This document shows, one piece after another, positions 46,395 through 56,930 of a DNA stretch of 64,000 nucleotides; positions within the stretch are counted from its first letter, which is position 1, and each line of letters starts with the position of its first letter. Location: contig NZ_JACHFZ010000001.1 in NCBI RefSeq assembly GCF_014202075.1, positions 558,001 to 622,000 of the forward strand, given 5' to 3'. The position numbers were made by a program, and so were the translations under genes. The notes beneath the pieces were generated by a model. The model was not told where the DNA came from, searched no databases, and saw only the letters and a list, made by a program, of their open reading frames with translations. Source of the DNA: Brevundimonas basaltis (GTDB taxonomy: Bacteria > Pseudomonadota > Alphaproteobacteria > Caulobacterales > Caulobacteraceae).

Positions 46395-47363
46395 ATGGTC
46401 GCCCTTGCCCTCTCCCTTCTGCTGGCCGCAGCGCCGATGCAGGACCCGCCGCAGCCCGCGCCCACGCCGCAGCAGCCTGCGACGGCGATCGACCCGGCCG
46501 CCGTCGACCTGGGTGACGTGGAGGTCACCGGACGGCCGCTGGACTCGATGATCCGCTCGTTCGTCAATGAGGTCGCCGCACCCAACCGCCGCCGCGGCAT
46601 CGCCCGCTGGGACGACCGAATCTGCGTCGGGGTGGCCAATCTGCGGGCCGAGCCGGCGCAGTACATCGTCGACCGGGTGTCGACGGTGGCGGAGGACCTC
46701 GGCGTCATGCCGGGCGCGCCGGGCTGTCAGCCGAACGTCATCATCGTCGCCAGCGACGATCCCGACGGCCTGGCGCGGCAGCTGACGGAGGAACGGCGCC
46801 GGGCCTTCCGCATGGGCGGCTCCGGTATGGACCGCGGTGGACGGGCGCTGGACGCGTTCGTGAGCAATGATGCGCCCGTGCGCTGGTGGCAGGTCAGCAT
46901 GCCGGCCAACGCGGACACCGGCGATCGCGCGGTCCGCATACCGGGCGAGTGCCGGGACCCGTGTCAGAGCGTGGAGGACTTCGCCCCCAACATTTCGGTA
47001 TTCGCCGCCTCGCGGCTGAGCACCCAGATCGTCGACTACATCTTCCGCACCGTCGTCATCCTCGACATCGACCAGATCCGTGGCGTCTCCGCCCAGCAGC
47101 TGGCGGACTATGTGGCCATGGTCACCCTGGCCCAGATCGATCCCGAGGCGGACACCAGCCGCTACGCCTCGATCCTGAATCTGTTCGACGCGCCGCATGA
47201 GGCGGACGGCCTGACGGATTGGGACACGGCCTATCTGCGCGGCCTGTACGACGCCGAGCGCACGCGGAAGAACCTGCACGCGGGCCGGATGGAGATCGCC
47301 GACTCGATCCATCAGGCGCACCAGCAGGCGCGGGCCGTCAGGCCGAACGCTGACGAGGACTAG
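46395..47363 (+). CDS. Secreted protein of a Caulobacterales-type family (paralogue 2)
   Basis: 322 residues from the ATG at 46395, the position equivalent to the start of paralogue 1; an ATG three codons earlier is too close to the AGAGG site. Signal peptide, Pro/Gln-rich linker, then the same body: VEVTGRPLDSMIRSFVNEVA, RWWQVSMPANADTGDRAVRI, GECRDPCQS, LADYVAMVTLAQIDPEADTS and AGRMEIADSIHQAH. The pair arose by tandem duplication; even the bases before the starts are similar (AGGATGT-AC-CATGG). It converges with rpiA five bases away. Function unknown. Confidence 0.82.
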   Translation: MVALALSLLLAAAPMQDPPQPAPTPQQPATAIDPAAVDLGDVEVTGRPLDSMIRSFVNEVAAPNRRRGIARWDDRICVGVANLRAEPAQYIVDRVSTVAEDLGVMPGAPGCQPNVIIVASDDPDGLARQLTEERRRAFRMGGSGMDRGGRALDAFVSNDAPVRWWQVSMPANADTGDRAVRIPGECRDPCQSVEDFAPNISVFAASRLSTQIVDYIFRTVVILDIDQIRGVSAQQLADYVAMVTLAQIDPEADTSRYASILNLFDAPHEADGLTDWDTAYLRGLYDAERTRKNLHAGRMEIADSIHQAHQQARAVRPNADED

Positions 47364-47367
47364 AGCC

Positions 47368-48090
47368 TTACGGCGTCAGCAGGTCCACCCCGCCGTCCGT
47401 GCCGATGATGGCCTCGTCGGCGAGGTCGAGGAACAGGCCGTGCTCGACCACGCCGGTGATCAGCTTGAGGTCGTCGGCGAGGCGGGCGGGGTCGTGGATG
47501 GCGCCGCATTTCGCGTCATAGATCAGGTTGCCGCCGTCGGTGCGGACATACTGGGCGCCTATGCTCGCGACGCGGTCACTCGCGGCTTGAGGCGAGGCGG
47601 TCCTGACGCGGGCGGGCATGGCGATGTCGTGGTCGGCGAGGACGTCGGCGATGCGGTTGGCGGTGGTCTTGTGACCGAAAGCGACGACCTCGATCGGCAG
47701 GGCGAAGGCGCCGAGGGTCTTCACCACCTTGGCGGCGTCGGCGATGACGAGGCAGCGGGCCGAGGCCTCCCAGACCAGTTTCTCGCGCAGCAGGGCCGCG
47801 CCGCCGCCCTTGATCAGGGCCAGGCCGGGGCCGACCTCGTCGGCGCCGTCGACGGTCAGGTCGATGCGGGGGCTGTCCTCCAGGGTGGAGAGCGGCAGGC
47901 CGAGGTCGCGGGCCAGTTCGGCGGTGGCCTCGGACGTGGGGACGCAGCGCAGGTCGGCGAGGTTGCGGGCGGCCAGCGCCTTGACGAACCAGGCGGCGGT
48001 CGAGCCGGTGCCGAGGCCGACGGTCATGCCCGCCTCGACGCGGAGGGCGGCGGCTTCGCCGGCGCGTTTTTTCTGGGTGTCCGCGCTCAT
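47368..48090 (-). CDS. rpiA: Ribose-5-phosphate isomerase A
   Basis: 240 residues. Interconverts ribose-5-phosphate and ribulose-5-phosphate in the pentose phosphate pathway. Conserved blocks: [17 protein letters not shown] (phosphate loop), [20 protein letters not shown] (catalytic Asp pair), [16 protein letters not shown] (catalytic Glu/Lys region), and [10 protein letters not shown] near the end. The start overlaps the glmU stop (ATGA), so the two are translationally coupled. Confidence 0.95.
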   Translation of the reverse strand: MSADTQKKRAGEAAALRVEAGMTVGLGTGSTAAWFVKALAARNLADLRCVPTSEATAELARDLGLPLSTLEDSPRIDLTVDGADEVGPGLALIKGGGAALLREKLVWEASARCLVIADAAKVVKTLGAFALPIEVVAFGHKTTANRIADVLADHDIAMPARVRTASPQAASDRVASIGAQYVRTDGGNLIYDAKCGAIHDPARLADDLKLITGVVEHGLFLDLADEAIIGTDGGVDLLTP

Positions 48091-49454
48091 GTCTTCGCCG
48101 CCTTCTTCGCCCGCATCATGTCCATGAATTTCGCCGCCCAGCCGGGTTTCGCCGTCTGCTGACCGCGAGCCAACGCCAAATCGCCCGGCGCGACGTCCTT
48201 CGTGATCACCGAGCCCGACCCCACCATCGCACCGGCGCCGATGGAGACGGGAGCGACCAGCGAACTGTTCGAGCCGACGAAGGCCCCCTCGCCCACCGTG
48301 GTGCGGTGTTTGAAGAAGCCGTCGTAGTTACAGAAGATCGTTCCCGCGCCGATGTTGGCCTTCGCCCCGACATCGCCGTCGCCGAGATAGGCGAGGTGGT
48401 TGGCCTTGGCGCCGGCGGCCATGCGGACGTTCTTCACCTCAACGAAATTGCCGACCCTGGCCCCCTCGCCGAGGTCGGCGCCGGGGCGCAGGCGGGCATA
48501 GGGGCCGACCTCGGCGCCGGCGGCGACGGTCGCGCCCTCGAGGTGGCTGAAGGCGCGGATGCGGGCCCCGGCGGCGATCTTCACGCCCGGGCCGAAGACG
48601 ACATAGGGCTCGACGGTGGTCCCGCCGCCGATCTCGGTGTCCCACGAGACATGGACGGTGTCGGGCGCGGCCATGGTGACGCCGGCGGCGAGCAGGTCCT
48701 CGCGGCGGACCTTCTGGAACAGGGCCTCGGCGGCGGCGAGTTCGGACTGGGCGTTGACGCCCATGACGGCGTCCTCGTCGGCCATGACCGTGCGGGTCGG
48801 GGCGGCGCGCTCGCGGGCCAGGGCGACCACGTCGGTCAGATAGTATTCGCCCTTGGCGTTGTCGTTGCGGACCTCGGCCAGCAGTTCGAACAACAGGCGG
48901 GCGGGCGCGGCCATGACGCCGGAGTTGCAGGCGGTGATCTTGAGCTGATCGGGCGAAGCCTCCTTGTGCTCGACGATGGCCTCGAGTCCGCCGTCGGCGT
49001 CGATCAGCAGGCGGCCGTAGCCGGTCGGGTCGCGGGCCTCGAAACCGACGACGGTGACGCCCTCCCCGCCCCCGAAGGCCGCCTCGATGTCGCGGGCCTT
49101 GAGCAGGGGCACGTCGCCGTAGGTGATGATCACCTCGCCCGCGAAGCCGGCCAGGGCGGTTTCGGCGGCGCGGACGGCGTGGCCGGTGCCGAGCGGCGGG
49201 TCCTGCACCGCGATGGCGGCGGCCCCGAGCCGCTTCTCGACATGGGCGCGGACCTCGGGCGAATGGGCCCCGACCACGACCACGACCCGCTCGCAGCCCA
49301 GCGCCTCGGCGGCGTCGATGGCGTGATCCAGCATGGCGCGGCCGCCGACGGGGTGGAGCACCTTGGGGACAAGCGACTTCATCCGCGTGCCCTGTCCGGC
49401 GGCGAGGATGATGGCGGCCCTCCTTTGCGCGGAAGGATTGGCTGGTCGGGTCAT
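48087..49454 (-). CDS. glmU: Bifunctional UDP-GlcNAc pyrophosphorylase / GlcN-1-P acetyltransferase
   Basis: 455 residues from the ATG at 49452-49454; the longer frame is not conserved-looking. Makes UDP-N-acetylglucosamine for peptidoglycan and lipid A. The N-terminal uridylyltransferase has [20 protein letters not shown] and [13 protein letters not shown]. The C-terminal left-handed beta-helix has hexapeptide repeats ([40 protein letters not shown]) with the active-site His in [14 protein letters not shown]. Operon with rpiA. Confidence 0.95.
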   Translation of the reverse strand: MTRPANPSAQRRAAIILAAGQGTRMKSLVPKVLHPVGGRAMLDHAIDAAEALGCERVVVVVGAHSPEVRAHVEKRLGAAAIAVQDPPLGTGHAVRAAETALAGFAGEVIITYGDVPLLKARDIEAAFGGGEGVTVVGFEARDPTGYGRLLIDADGGLEAIVEHKEASPDQLKITACNSGVMAAPARLLFELLAEVRNDNAKGEYYLTDVVALARERAAPTRTVMADEDAVMGVNAQSELAAAEALFQKVRREDLLAAGVTMAAPDTVHVSWDTEIGGGTTVEPYVVFGPGVKIAAGARIRAFSHLEGATVAAGAEVGPYARLRPGADLGEGARVGNFVEVKNVRMAAGAKANHLAYLGDGDVGAKANIGAGTIFCNYDGFFKHRTTVGEGAFVGSNSSLVAPVSIGAGAMVGSGSVITKDVAPGDLALARGQQTAKPGWAAKFMDMMRAKKAAKT

Positions 49455-49594
49455 GAATCGGTCCGGCGGTTGGTCACCCGGGAGGTCTAGCCCATCAGGG
49501 CGGCGGACGGGAGACGGGGAAGACGCGAACGGCCTGTCCGACACCGCTTGCCAGCCGGGGGCGGGCAAGCTATGTCCCCGCCTCCCCGATTGAT

Positions 49595-49669
49595 GGATGC
49601 GTAGCTCAGCGGGAGAGCACCTCGTTCACACCGAGGGGGTCACAGGTTCAATCCCTGTCGCATCCACCA
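49595..49669 (+). tRNA. tRNA-Val(CAC)
   Basis: 75 bases including CCA. Acceptor GGATGCG / CGCATCC, D-arm AGCTCAGCGGGAGAGC, anticodon stem CCTCG/CGAGG with loop TTCACAC (anticodon CAC, decodes GUG), T-arm ACAGGTTCAATCCCTGT. All stems pair. Located between the glmU promoter region and the helicase gene. Confidence 0.96.
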
Positions 49670-49756
49670 TTTCGCCGCTATTTCCTCCTACAGGCCGCCG
49701 TCCGCCGCTCTTCGCGCCGACCGTTCGCGCGCTGAACCGTGCTATTGGACCGCCCC

Positions 49757-51835
49757 ATGCCCTTCCCCGCCAGTCATCCCGCGCTCGACCGCGCCCTGTC
49801 CGAACGCGGCTACGCCGAGCCCACGCCGGTGCAGGCCGCTGTGCTGGAGGCCGAGGACGGCCGCGATCTGCTGGTCTCGGCCCAGACCGGATCGGGCAAG
49901 ACGGTGGCTTTCGGCCTGGCGCTGGCGACGACGCTGCTGGGCGAGGACGAGCGGTTCGCGGACAACGCCGCGCCGGTGGCGCTGGTCATCGCCCCGACCC
50001 GGGAACTGGCGCTGCAGGTATCGAAGGAGCTGGAGTGGCTCTACGCCAAGACCGGGGCGCGCATCGCCACCTGCGTCGGCGGCATGGACCCGCGCGCCGA
50101 ACGGCGCGTGCTGGAGCGGGGCGCGGCCCTCGTGGTCGGCACGCCCGGCCGCCTGCGCGACCATCTGGAGCGGTCGGGGCTGGACCTGTCGCAGCTGAAG
50201 GCCGTGGTGCTGGATGAGGCCGACGAGATGCTGGACATGGGCTTCCACGAAGACCTGACCTACATCCTCGACCAGGCCCCGGCCGAACGCCGGACGCTGC
50301 TGTTCTCGGCCACGATCGCGCGCGAAATCGCCAACCTGGCCAAGACCTACCAGCGCGACGCCATCCGCATCGACACCACGTCGAAGAACATGGCCCACGG
50401 CGACATCGAATACCGCGCCATCCGCGTCGCGCCGCACGAAATCGAGCACGGCGTGGTCAATGTGCTGCGCTATTTCGAAAGCCCCGGCGCGCTGGTGTTC
50501 GCCAATACGCGCGAGCGGGTGAAGCATTTGACCGCCAGCCTGCGCGAGCGCGGCTTCTCGGTCGTCGGCCTGTCCGGCGAACTGACCCAGTCGCTGAGGT
50601 CCGAGGCGCTGCAGGCGCTGCGCGACGGCCATGCGCGGGTGTGCGTGGCCACCGACGTGGCGGCGCGCGGGCTGGACCTGCCCGATCTGGGTCTGGTCAT
50701 CCACGCCGAGATCCCGGTCAACAAGGCGACCCTGCTGCACCGTTCGGGCCGGACCGGCCGTGCCGGCAAGAAGGGCGTCTCGGTGCTGATGGTCAGCCAT
50801 ACGCGGCGTCGCAAGGTCGAGCTGATGCTGCAGTCGGCTGCCATCAAGGCCGAGTGGCAGGGCCCGCCCAGCGCCGACGAAATCCGGGCCAAGGATCACG
50901 AGCGGATGCTGACCGATCCGGTGCTGATGGCCGAAGCCGACGAGGAATCGCTGGCCATGGGCAAGGAACTGCTGGCGCGGACCTCGCCCGAGCACGTCGC
51001 CGCGGCCCTGATCCGGCTGTACCGCGAGAAGCTGCCGCCGCCGGAGGACGTGCAGGACGACGAACGGATGAAGCGCGCCATGGCCTCGGGCGTGAACGAG
51101 CGCGGCCAGAGGGACGGCCCGCTGGTCGACTTCGCGCGCGGCGGCGAGATGAGCTGGTTCCGGGTCAATATCGGGCGCGACAAGAACGCCGATCCGAAAT
51201 GGCTGCTGCCGCTGATCTGCCGCCTCGGCCATGTGACCAAGCGTGACGTCGGCTCGATCAAGATCTTCGACCGCGAGACCAAGTTCGAGATCACCAAGGA
51301 CGCCGAGGCGAAATTCCGCGTCGCCCTCACCCAGCCGAACGACGACGGGGTGACGGTTCAGGACGCCGTGGCACCGGCGGCGGGCGAGAAGAGCCTGCGC
51401 AAATGGGACAAGCCCGGCGGCGGTGATGATCGCGCGCCGCGCGGCGACAAGCCGTTCCGCAAGCCGCGCGCCGACGGCGACGGCCCGAAGAAGCCCTGGG
51501 CGCCGCGTCCCGACGGCGATGCGGCCAAGAAGCCCTGGAAGGCGCGGGAGGATCGGCCGGACGGCGACAGGCCGAAGAAGCCGTGGACGCCGCGCACGGA
51601 CGGCGACGCCGCGCCGGCCGCGGACGCCGGTGAGAAGAAGTGGGTCAAGCGCACCAAGGATGGTCCGACGCCCGAGGGCAAGAAGCCGTGGGTCGACAAG
51701 AAAGGGCCGAAGAAGCCGTGGACGCCGCGCGCCGAGGGTTCGGCCGCCGGCGACCGGCCGTGGACGGGCAAGCCCAAGCCGGGGTTCAAGAAGCCGGGCG
51801 GGAAGCCGTTCAAGGGCAAGCCTGATCGGGGTTAG
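49757..51835 (+). CDS. DEAD-box RNA helicase with long basic repeat tail
   Basis: 692 residues from the ATG at 49757. RecA domain 1: Q-motif PTPVQAAVL, SAQTGSGKTVAFGLALA (I), APTRELALQV (Ia), LDEADEMLDMGF (II), and LFSATIA (III). Domain 2: GALVFANTRERVKHL (IV), ATDVAARGLDLPDL (V), and HRSGRTGRAGKKG (VI). A DbpA/RBD-like domain follows (WFRVNIGRDKNADPKWLLPL). The last ~130 residues are a Lys/Pro/Trp repeat (KKPWTPR, KKPWAPRPDGD), likely an unstructured RNA-binding tail. This is the CsdA/DeaD-like architecture for ribosome or RNA remodelling. Converges with the phytochrome gene, overlapping by four bases. Confidence 0.92.
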   Translation: MPFPASHPALDRALSERGYAEPTPVQAAVLEAEDGRDLLVSAQTGSGKTVAFGLALATTLLGEDERFADNAAPVALVIAPTRELALQVSKELEWLYAKTGARIATCVGGMDPRAERRVLERGAALVVGTPGRLRDHLERSGLDLSQLKAVVLDEADEMLDMGFHEDLTYILDQAPAERRTLLFSATIAREIANLAKTYQRDAIRIDTTSKNMAHGDIEYRAIRVAPHEIEHGVVNVLRYFESPGALVFANTRERVKHLTASLRERGFSVVGLSGELTQSLRSEALQALRDGHARVCVATDVAARGLDLPDLGLVIHAEIPVNKATLLHRSGRTGRAGKKGVSVLMVSHTRRRKVELMLQSAAIKAEWQGPPSADEIRAKDHERMLTDPVLMAEADEESLAMGKELLARTSPEHVAAALIRLYREKLPPPEDVQDDERMKRAMASGVNERGQRDGPLVDFARGGEMSWFRVNIGRDKNADPKWLLPLICRLGHVTKRDVGSIKIFDRETKFEITKDAEAKFRVALTQPNDDGVTVQDAVAPAAGEKSLRKWDKPGGGDDRAPRGDKPFRKPRADGDGPKKPWAPRPDGDAAKKPWKAREDRPDGDRPKKPWTPRTDGDAAPAADAGEKKWVKRTKDGPTPEGKKPWVDKKGPKKPWTPRAEGSAAGDRPWTGKPKPGFKKPGGKPFKGKPDRG

Positions 51836-53976
51836 GCTTCGCCCTGCGTGATCGGGGCCCGAAGCGTCACCCGCAGTCCGGGGTTCACGTCCGAATAGTC
51901 GATCTCGCCGCCAAGCTGGGCGACCAGCCGGTCGATCATCATCGAGCCGAACCCCTTGCCGGCGGCGTGGCCGCCCTTGCCGCTGTCCTCGACGGCAAGG
52001 CGAAGTTTGCCCCCGGTCTCTTCGAGCTGAATCCGGATGGAGCCCGGCTGACCGCCATAGGCGTACTTCTGGGCGTTGATGATCAGCTCGGTCAGCACCA
52101 GGCCGAGGGTCACGGCGCGACCGGCCTCGACGCTGATCGGAACGAGATGATGATCCAGCTGCGCCGTCCAGTCGGCGCCCATCGACCCACCGAGTTCTTC
52201 GATGAGTTCGGCGAAATATCGGGCCAGATCGATCGTGGCCGACGCCTCGACCCGGTACAGGCGACTGTGCACCGCCGACACCGCACGGATCCGGCGACGA
52301 GCCTCGGCAAGCTGGCGCTGAACCTCCGGTTCGGCCTGCCGGGCCTGCAGCCCCAGGAAGGATGAGACCAGCGTCAGGCTGTTCTGGACCCGGTGATTGA
52401 CCTCGCGGATCAGGAACTCCTGCTGCTCCAGCTTGAGGTCGCGCTCATCCAGGCTGGCCCTCAGCGTCCGGTTCAGGTTGCGCAACCGGCCGACGGCGGT
52501 GAAGTCCATCAGGGCGTCGCGGAGGCGCAGGGCGGATTCAACCTCCGACGGAGACCAGCGGCGCGACCGCCCGCGCACCGACTCGGTCCAGGCCACGAAC
52601 GAGGCGCGCGGGGTCAGGGCGCCGGACGGCCCCTGCTTGACCGCCGTTGATGGATTGCCGGCCCAGCGCACCGTCTCGACGATCTCGGCCCGGAACCACA
52701 GCAGGGTCACCGGCTGCTCGCCTTGCAGGTGAACGCCCAGCAGACCGCTGGCCTCCGCATGCCAAGCTTCGGCCTCGGGGTGCAGCCGTCCGAGGGCATG
52801 GGTGACGAGCGGCCTGAGACCCGGCTGGAGGGCGACCCAGTCGGCGATGAGGGCGATCCCGTCCGTCGGCGGCGTCACGCCGAAGCGATAGGTCTGCCCG
52901 CCGCCGACCACGACCACGCCGTCGGCGTCCACGAGGTCCGCGAGGTCCCGGGCGTGATCGGCCAGCGACTCCTCGAGCGGCCGGTCAGCGCCCAGGCGGC
53001 CGACCAGTTCATCCTCCAGCCGCCTCAGCCGGGTCCGCTCGCGATAGAGCTCCGCCTCACTCCTGGCCTTGATCTGGCGGGCGAGCGACCGGGCCAGATT
53101 GGTCGCCGCGGCGCGCAGCTCGAAGGGCAGCAGCTGCGGGCGGGGGCTGTGACAGGCCACCAGTCCCCACAGCTCGCCGTCGATGATGATCGAGACCGAG
53201 GCGGAGGCCCGCACGCCCATGTTGCGCAGATACTGGAGGTGGACCGGCGATACGCTGCGCAGGGCGCAGTCGCTCATGTCGAGCGGGTCGCCCACCGCCG
53301 GACTGAGGGGTTGCGGCTCATAGTTGGAATCGGGAATCACCCGGACCGGATTGCGCAGATAGAGCGCCCGCGCCTGACGCGGGATGTCCGTCGCCGGAAA
53401 GTGGTGGTTCTGGAATGACTCGACTTCGTCCGAGCGTGATTCCGCCACTACCTGACCCGCCGCATCGTCGAGGAAGCGGTAGATCATGATGCGGTCGAAG
53501 CCCGTCAGGCTGCGGAACGACCCGGCGGCGGCCTCGCAGACCGCCCGCACGGTACCGGCGCGCTCGAGCGCGGCGGCGGCGGCGTCCAGACGGCCGATCA
53601 GTTCAATGCCGAGCTGCGCCGCGTGAGAGCTCTGCTCGAGCTCGACGATCATCGCCTCGCCGCCCGACCGCGCGATGACGTCGTATTCGAGCCTATTGGC
53701 GCCCCGCCAACGGCCCGCGAGCCCCTCGCCGGCGGCGCCCGCAACCGCAGCCAGCCGTTCGGCGACCGCATCGCCCAGCAGACTCGTGATGGCCACGCCA
53801 AGCCAGGTTTCCTTGCCGGTGATCGGGCCGAGCCGCCCGGCCTCACGGATGACCTTGAGATCGCCGTCCAGCACCAGCAGCAGACCGTGCGGTTGAATGG
53901 CCTCCGGCGTGTGGATCGGCTCGCGATCACAGTCCGACAGAATGAGGGGCGGGGCGGCGTGCGGAGAAGACGTCAT
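51832..53976 (-). CDS. bphP: Bacteriophytochrome histidine kinase (HisKA_2/HWE-type)
   Basis: 714 residues from the ATG at 53974-53976, overlapping the heme oxygenase stop. PAS-GAF-PHY photosensory module: the N-terminal DCDREPIHTPEAIQPHG carries the biliverdin-attaching Cys, GAF shows FPATDIPRQARALYLRNPVR and VSPVHLQYLRNMGVRASASV, and the PHY domain follows. The kinase has FLIREVNHRVQNSLTLVSSF (phospho-acceptor His, HisKA_2 type), TELIINAQKYAYGG (N box) and a G-box GKGFGSMMIDRLVAQLGG. Senses red/far-red light; no response regulator is adjacent. Co-transcribed with the chromophore-making enzyme. Confidence 0.93.
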   Translation of the reverse strand: MTSSPHAAPPLILSDCDREPIHTPEAIQPHGLLLVLDGDLKVIREAGRLGPITGKETWLGVAITSLLGDAVAERLAAVAGAAGEGLAGRWRGANRLEYDVIARSGGEAMIVELEQSSHAAQLGIELIGRLDAAAAALERAGTVRAVCEAAAGSFRSLTGFDRIMIYRFLDDAAGQVVAESRSDEVESFQNHHFPATDIPRQARALYLRNPVRVIPDSNYEPQPLSPAVGDPLDMSDCALRSVSPVHLQYLRNMGVRASASVSIIIDGELWGLVACHSPRPQLLPFELRAAATNLARSLARQIKARSEAELYRERTRLRRLEDELVGRLGADRPLEESLADHARDLADLVDADGVVVVGGGQTYRFGVTPPTDGIALIADWVALQPGLRPLVTHALGRLHPEAEAWHAEASGLLGVHLQGEQPVTLLWFRAEIVETVRWAGNPSTAVKQGPSGALTPRASFVAWTESVRGRSRRWSPSEVESALRLRDALMDFTAVGRLRNLNRTLRASLDERDLKLEQQEFLIREVNHRVQNSLTLVSSFLGLQARQAEPEVQRQLAEARRRIRAVSAVHSRLYRVEASATIDLARYFAELIEELGGSMGADWTAQLDHHLVPISVEAGRAVTLGLVLTELIINAQKYAYGGQPGSIRIQLEETGGKLRLAVEDSGKGGHAAGKGFGSMMIDRLVAQLGGEIDYSDVNPGLRVTLRAPITQGEA

Positions 53977-54554
53977 CAGGCGAACTCGACGGACGCGCGG
54001 TCGACCAGCAGTCTCGAGGCCAGGGTGAAAGCGTCCTTTCCACCCCTGCAAATATCCGCCGGCGCAGCCAGGCCCTGGGCGCAGGCGGCGTCAATCGCGC
54101 CGAGGAAGGCCCGCCAACGCACCCCGGCGTCCTCGCCATAGGGGTCGAGAAAGTCCAAGCCGGTCAGGCTCACGCCGTCGGCGATCATGGCGCGGCGCAT
54201 GACCCGGCCGCCCAGCATCGAGCCCTCGGCGACATAGGCCCAACCCAAGGCCTGGCCGAACGTGCCAAGAGGCGCCGTCTCGACGACATCGACCGCCGGT
54301 TCGCCGAGCGCGGCCAGCCCCTCACGGATTAACGCCGACCGGGCCTGCGGGTGACAACCGACCCGGTCCAGGGCCGTCCGCCACGGCGCCAGCCGCTGTT
54401 CGACCGAGAGGTGGAACGCGAGGAGCCGCGACACCATCCGCACCCGGGTGAGCGGGTCGCGCAGACGCCGTTCGACATCGGCCTCGCGCTCGATCGCGTG
54501 ATGGTCGGCTGCCGTCGCCGCGCGCAAGGCCTGGATTACGGGAGACACAGCCAC
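53976..54554 (-). CDS. bphO: Biliverdin-producing heme oxygenase
   Basis: 192 residues of the bacterial heme oxygenase fold, all alpha. [20 protein letters not shown] supplies the proximal His region, and the distal helix is [20 protein letters not shown] with the Gly-rich kink. It converts heme to biliverdin, the chromophore of the bacteriophytochrome whose start it overlaps. This pairing (bphO-bphP) strongly supports both assignments. Confidence 0.92.
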   Translation of the reverse strand: MAVSPVIQALRAATAADHHAIEREADVERRLRDPLTRVRMVSRLLAFHLSVEQRLAPWRTALDRVGCHPQARSALIREGLAALGEPAVDVVETAPLGTFGQALGWAYVAEGSMLGGRVMRRAMIADGVSLTGLDFLDPYGEDAGVRWRAFLGAIDAACAQGLAAPADICRGGKDAFTLASRLLVDRASVEFA

Positions 54555-54663
54555 GCGCCGACCTTATCAGCGGAGCCGCGGATGTCACCCCTCCGGCCCG
54601 CCATTGCGCCTGATCTGTAACCGTTTACGGTTAGCCCGGGGCAAGCAGCGGCGAGCGGGAGAC

Positions 54664-55746
<1,083 letters not shown>

Positions 55747-55803
55747 TGCGGCCGGGCGGCGACGGCGTGTTGCGTCGCACAACGGGCTGGCTCTAGATGC
55801 GCC

Positions 55804-56847
55804 ATGCCCGCGCCCTCCCCCGCCCTGCTGACCGTCGATCTCGACGCGCTCGTCGCCAACTACCGCACCCTGGAACGGGTCGGCGGCGTTCCGGTGCATC
55901 CGGTGGTCAAGGCCGACGGCTACGGCCTCGGAGCCGCGGCCTGCGCCGAACGGCTGATGCGCGAGGGGGCGCGCACCTTCTTCGTGGCCCGCACGCGCGA
56001 GGGCGAGCAGCTGCGGACGGCCCTGGGGTCCGGGCCGGCGATCTATGTCCTCGATGGCTGCCTGTCCGGGCAGGCGGGGCGGCTGCAGGGCGCCGATCTT
56101 CGGCCGGTGCTGAACACCGGCGCCCAGTTGAGGGAATGGCGAAGCGCGGGCGGCGGAGCCTGCGGTCTGCAGATCGATACAGGCATGAACCGGCTGGGCT
56201 TACGGCCCGGGGACGCGCCGGAGCCATTCGAAGGGCTGGATCTGGTTTTGAGTCACCTCGCCTGCGCCGACGAACCCACCGCACCGATGAATGCCCGCCA
56301 GAGGGACGCTTTCGCTGCGGTGGCGGCGCGCTATCCCGGCGCCCTGCGGTCGTTCGCCAACTCCGGGGGCGTCTTCCTCGGCGAAGATTACGCGTTCGAC
56401 GCCTCGCGGCCGGGCATCTGCCTGTATGGCGGCGGACCCGAGGGGCGTCCGGACGACCGCATCCGGCCGGTGGCGACCTTCACGGCCGAGGTGCTGCAGG
56501 TGCGCGACGTGCCGGCGGGCGAGAGCGTGGGCTATTCGCGGGGCTTTGTCGCCGACGGGCCGCGCCGGATCGCCACCATCGGCGCCGGTTACGCCGACGG
56601 CGTGCTGCGGAGCTACAGCCCCGAAGGCCGGGTGTGGATCGGCGGCGCGCTGCGGCCGATCATCGGGCGGGTGTCGATGGACGTCAGCGCCGTCGATGTG
56701 ACCGGACTGGAGGCCGCGGCCGGCGATGCCGTCGAGCTGTTCGGCGCCCACCGGATGCTGGACGACGCGGCGGCGGCGGCGGGCACGGTGGCCTGGGAGC
56801 TGCTGACTTCGGTCGCGGCGCGCGTGCCCCGGCGCTACGTCGGTTGA
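55804..56847 (+). CDS. alr: Alanine racemase
   Basis: 347 residues. Makes D-alanine for peptidoglycan. LLTVDLDALVANYRTLERVG starts the barrel and HPVVKADGYGLGAAACAERL carries the PLP-binding Lys. LQIDTGMNRLGL is on the barrel and RIATIGAGYADGVLRSYSP holds the second catalytic Tyr from the C-terminal domain; GRVSMDVSAVDVT is typical. Slightly short for the family. Upstream of radA with an 83-base gap. Confidence 0.94.
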   Translation: MPAPSPALLTVDLDALVANYRTLERVGGVPVHPVVKADGYGLGAAACAERLMREGARTFFVARTREGEQLRTALGSGPAIYVLDGCLSGQAGRLQGADLRPVLNTGAQLREWRSAGGGACGLQIDTGMNRLGLRPGDAPEPFEGLDLVLSHLACADEPTAPMNARQRDAFAAVAARYPGALRSFANSGGVFLGEDYAFDASRPGICLYGGGPEGRPDDRIRPVATFTAEVLQVRDVPAGESVGYSRGFVADGPRRIATIGAGYADGVLRSYSPEGRVWIGGALRPIIGRVSMDVSAVDVTGLEAAAGDAVELFGAHRMLDDAAAAAGTVAWELLTSVAARVPRRYVG

Positions 56848-56930
56848 GACCGTAGCGCCCACGTCAAAATCGGTCGTAGGCCCGACCGCACCCCCTGCCC
56901 CGTCCGCGCCGGGTGCTGTAAGCCAACCGC

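Noticed and set aside
51420..51830. Tandem DNA repeats after the helicase core
   Set aside because: They encode the KKPW(T/A)PR tail of the DEAD-box protein in frame.
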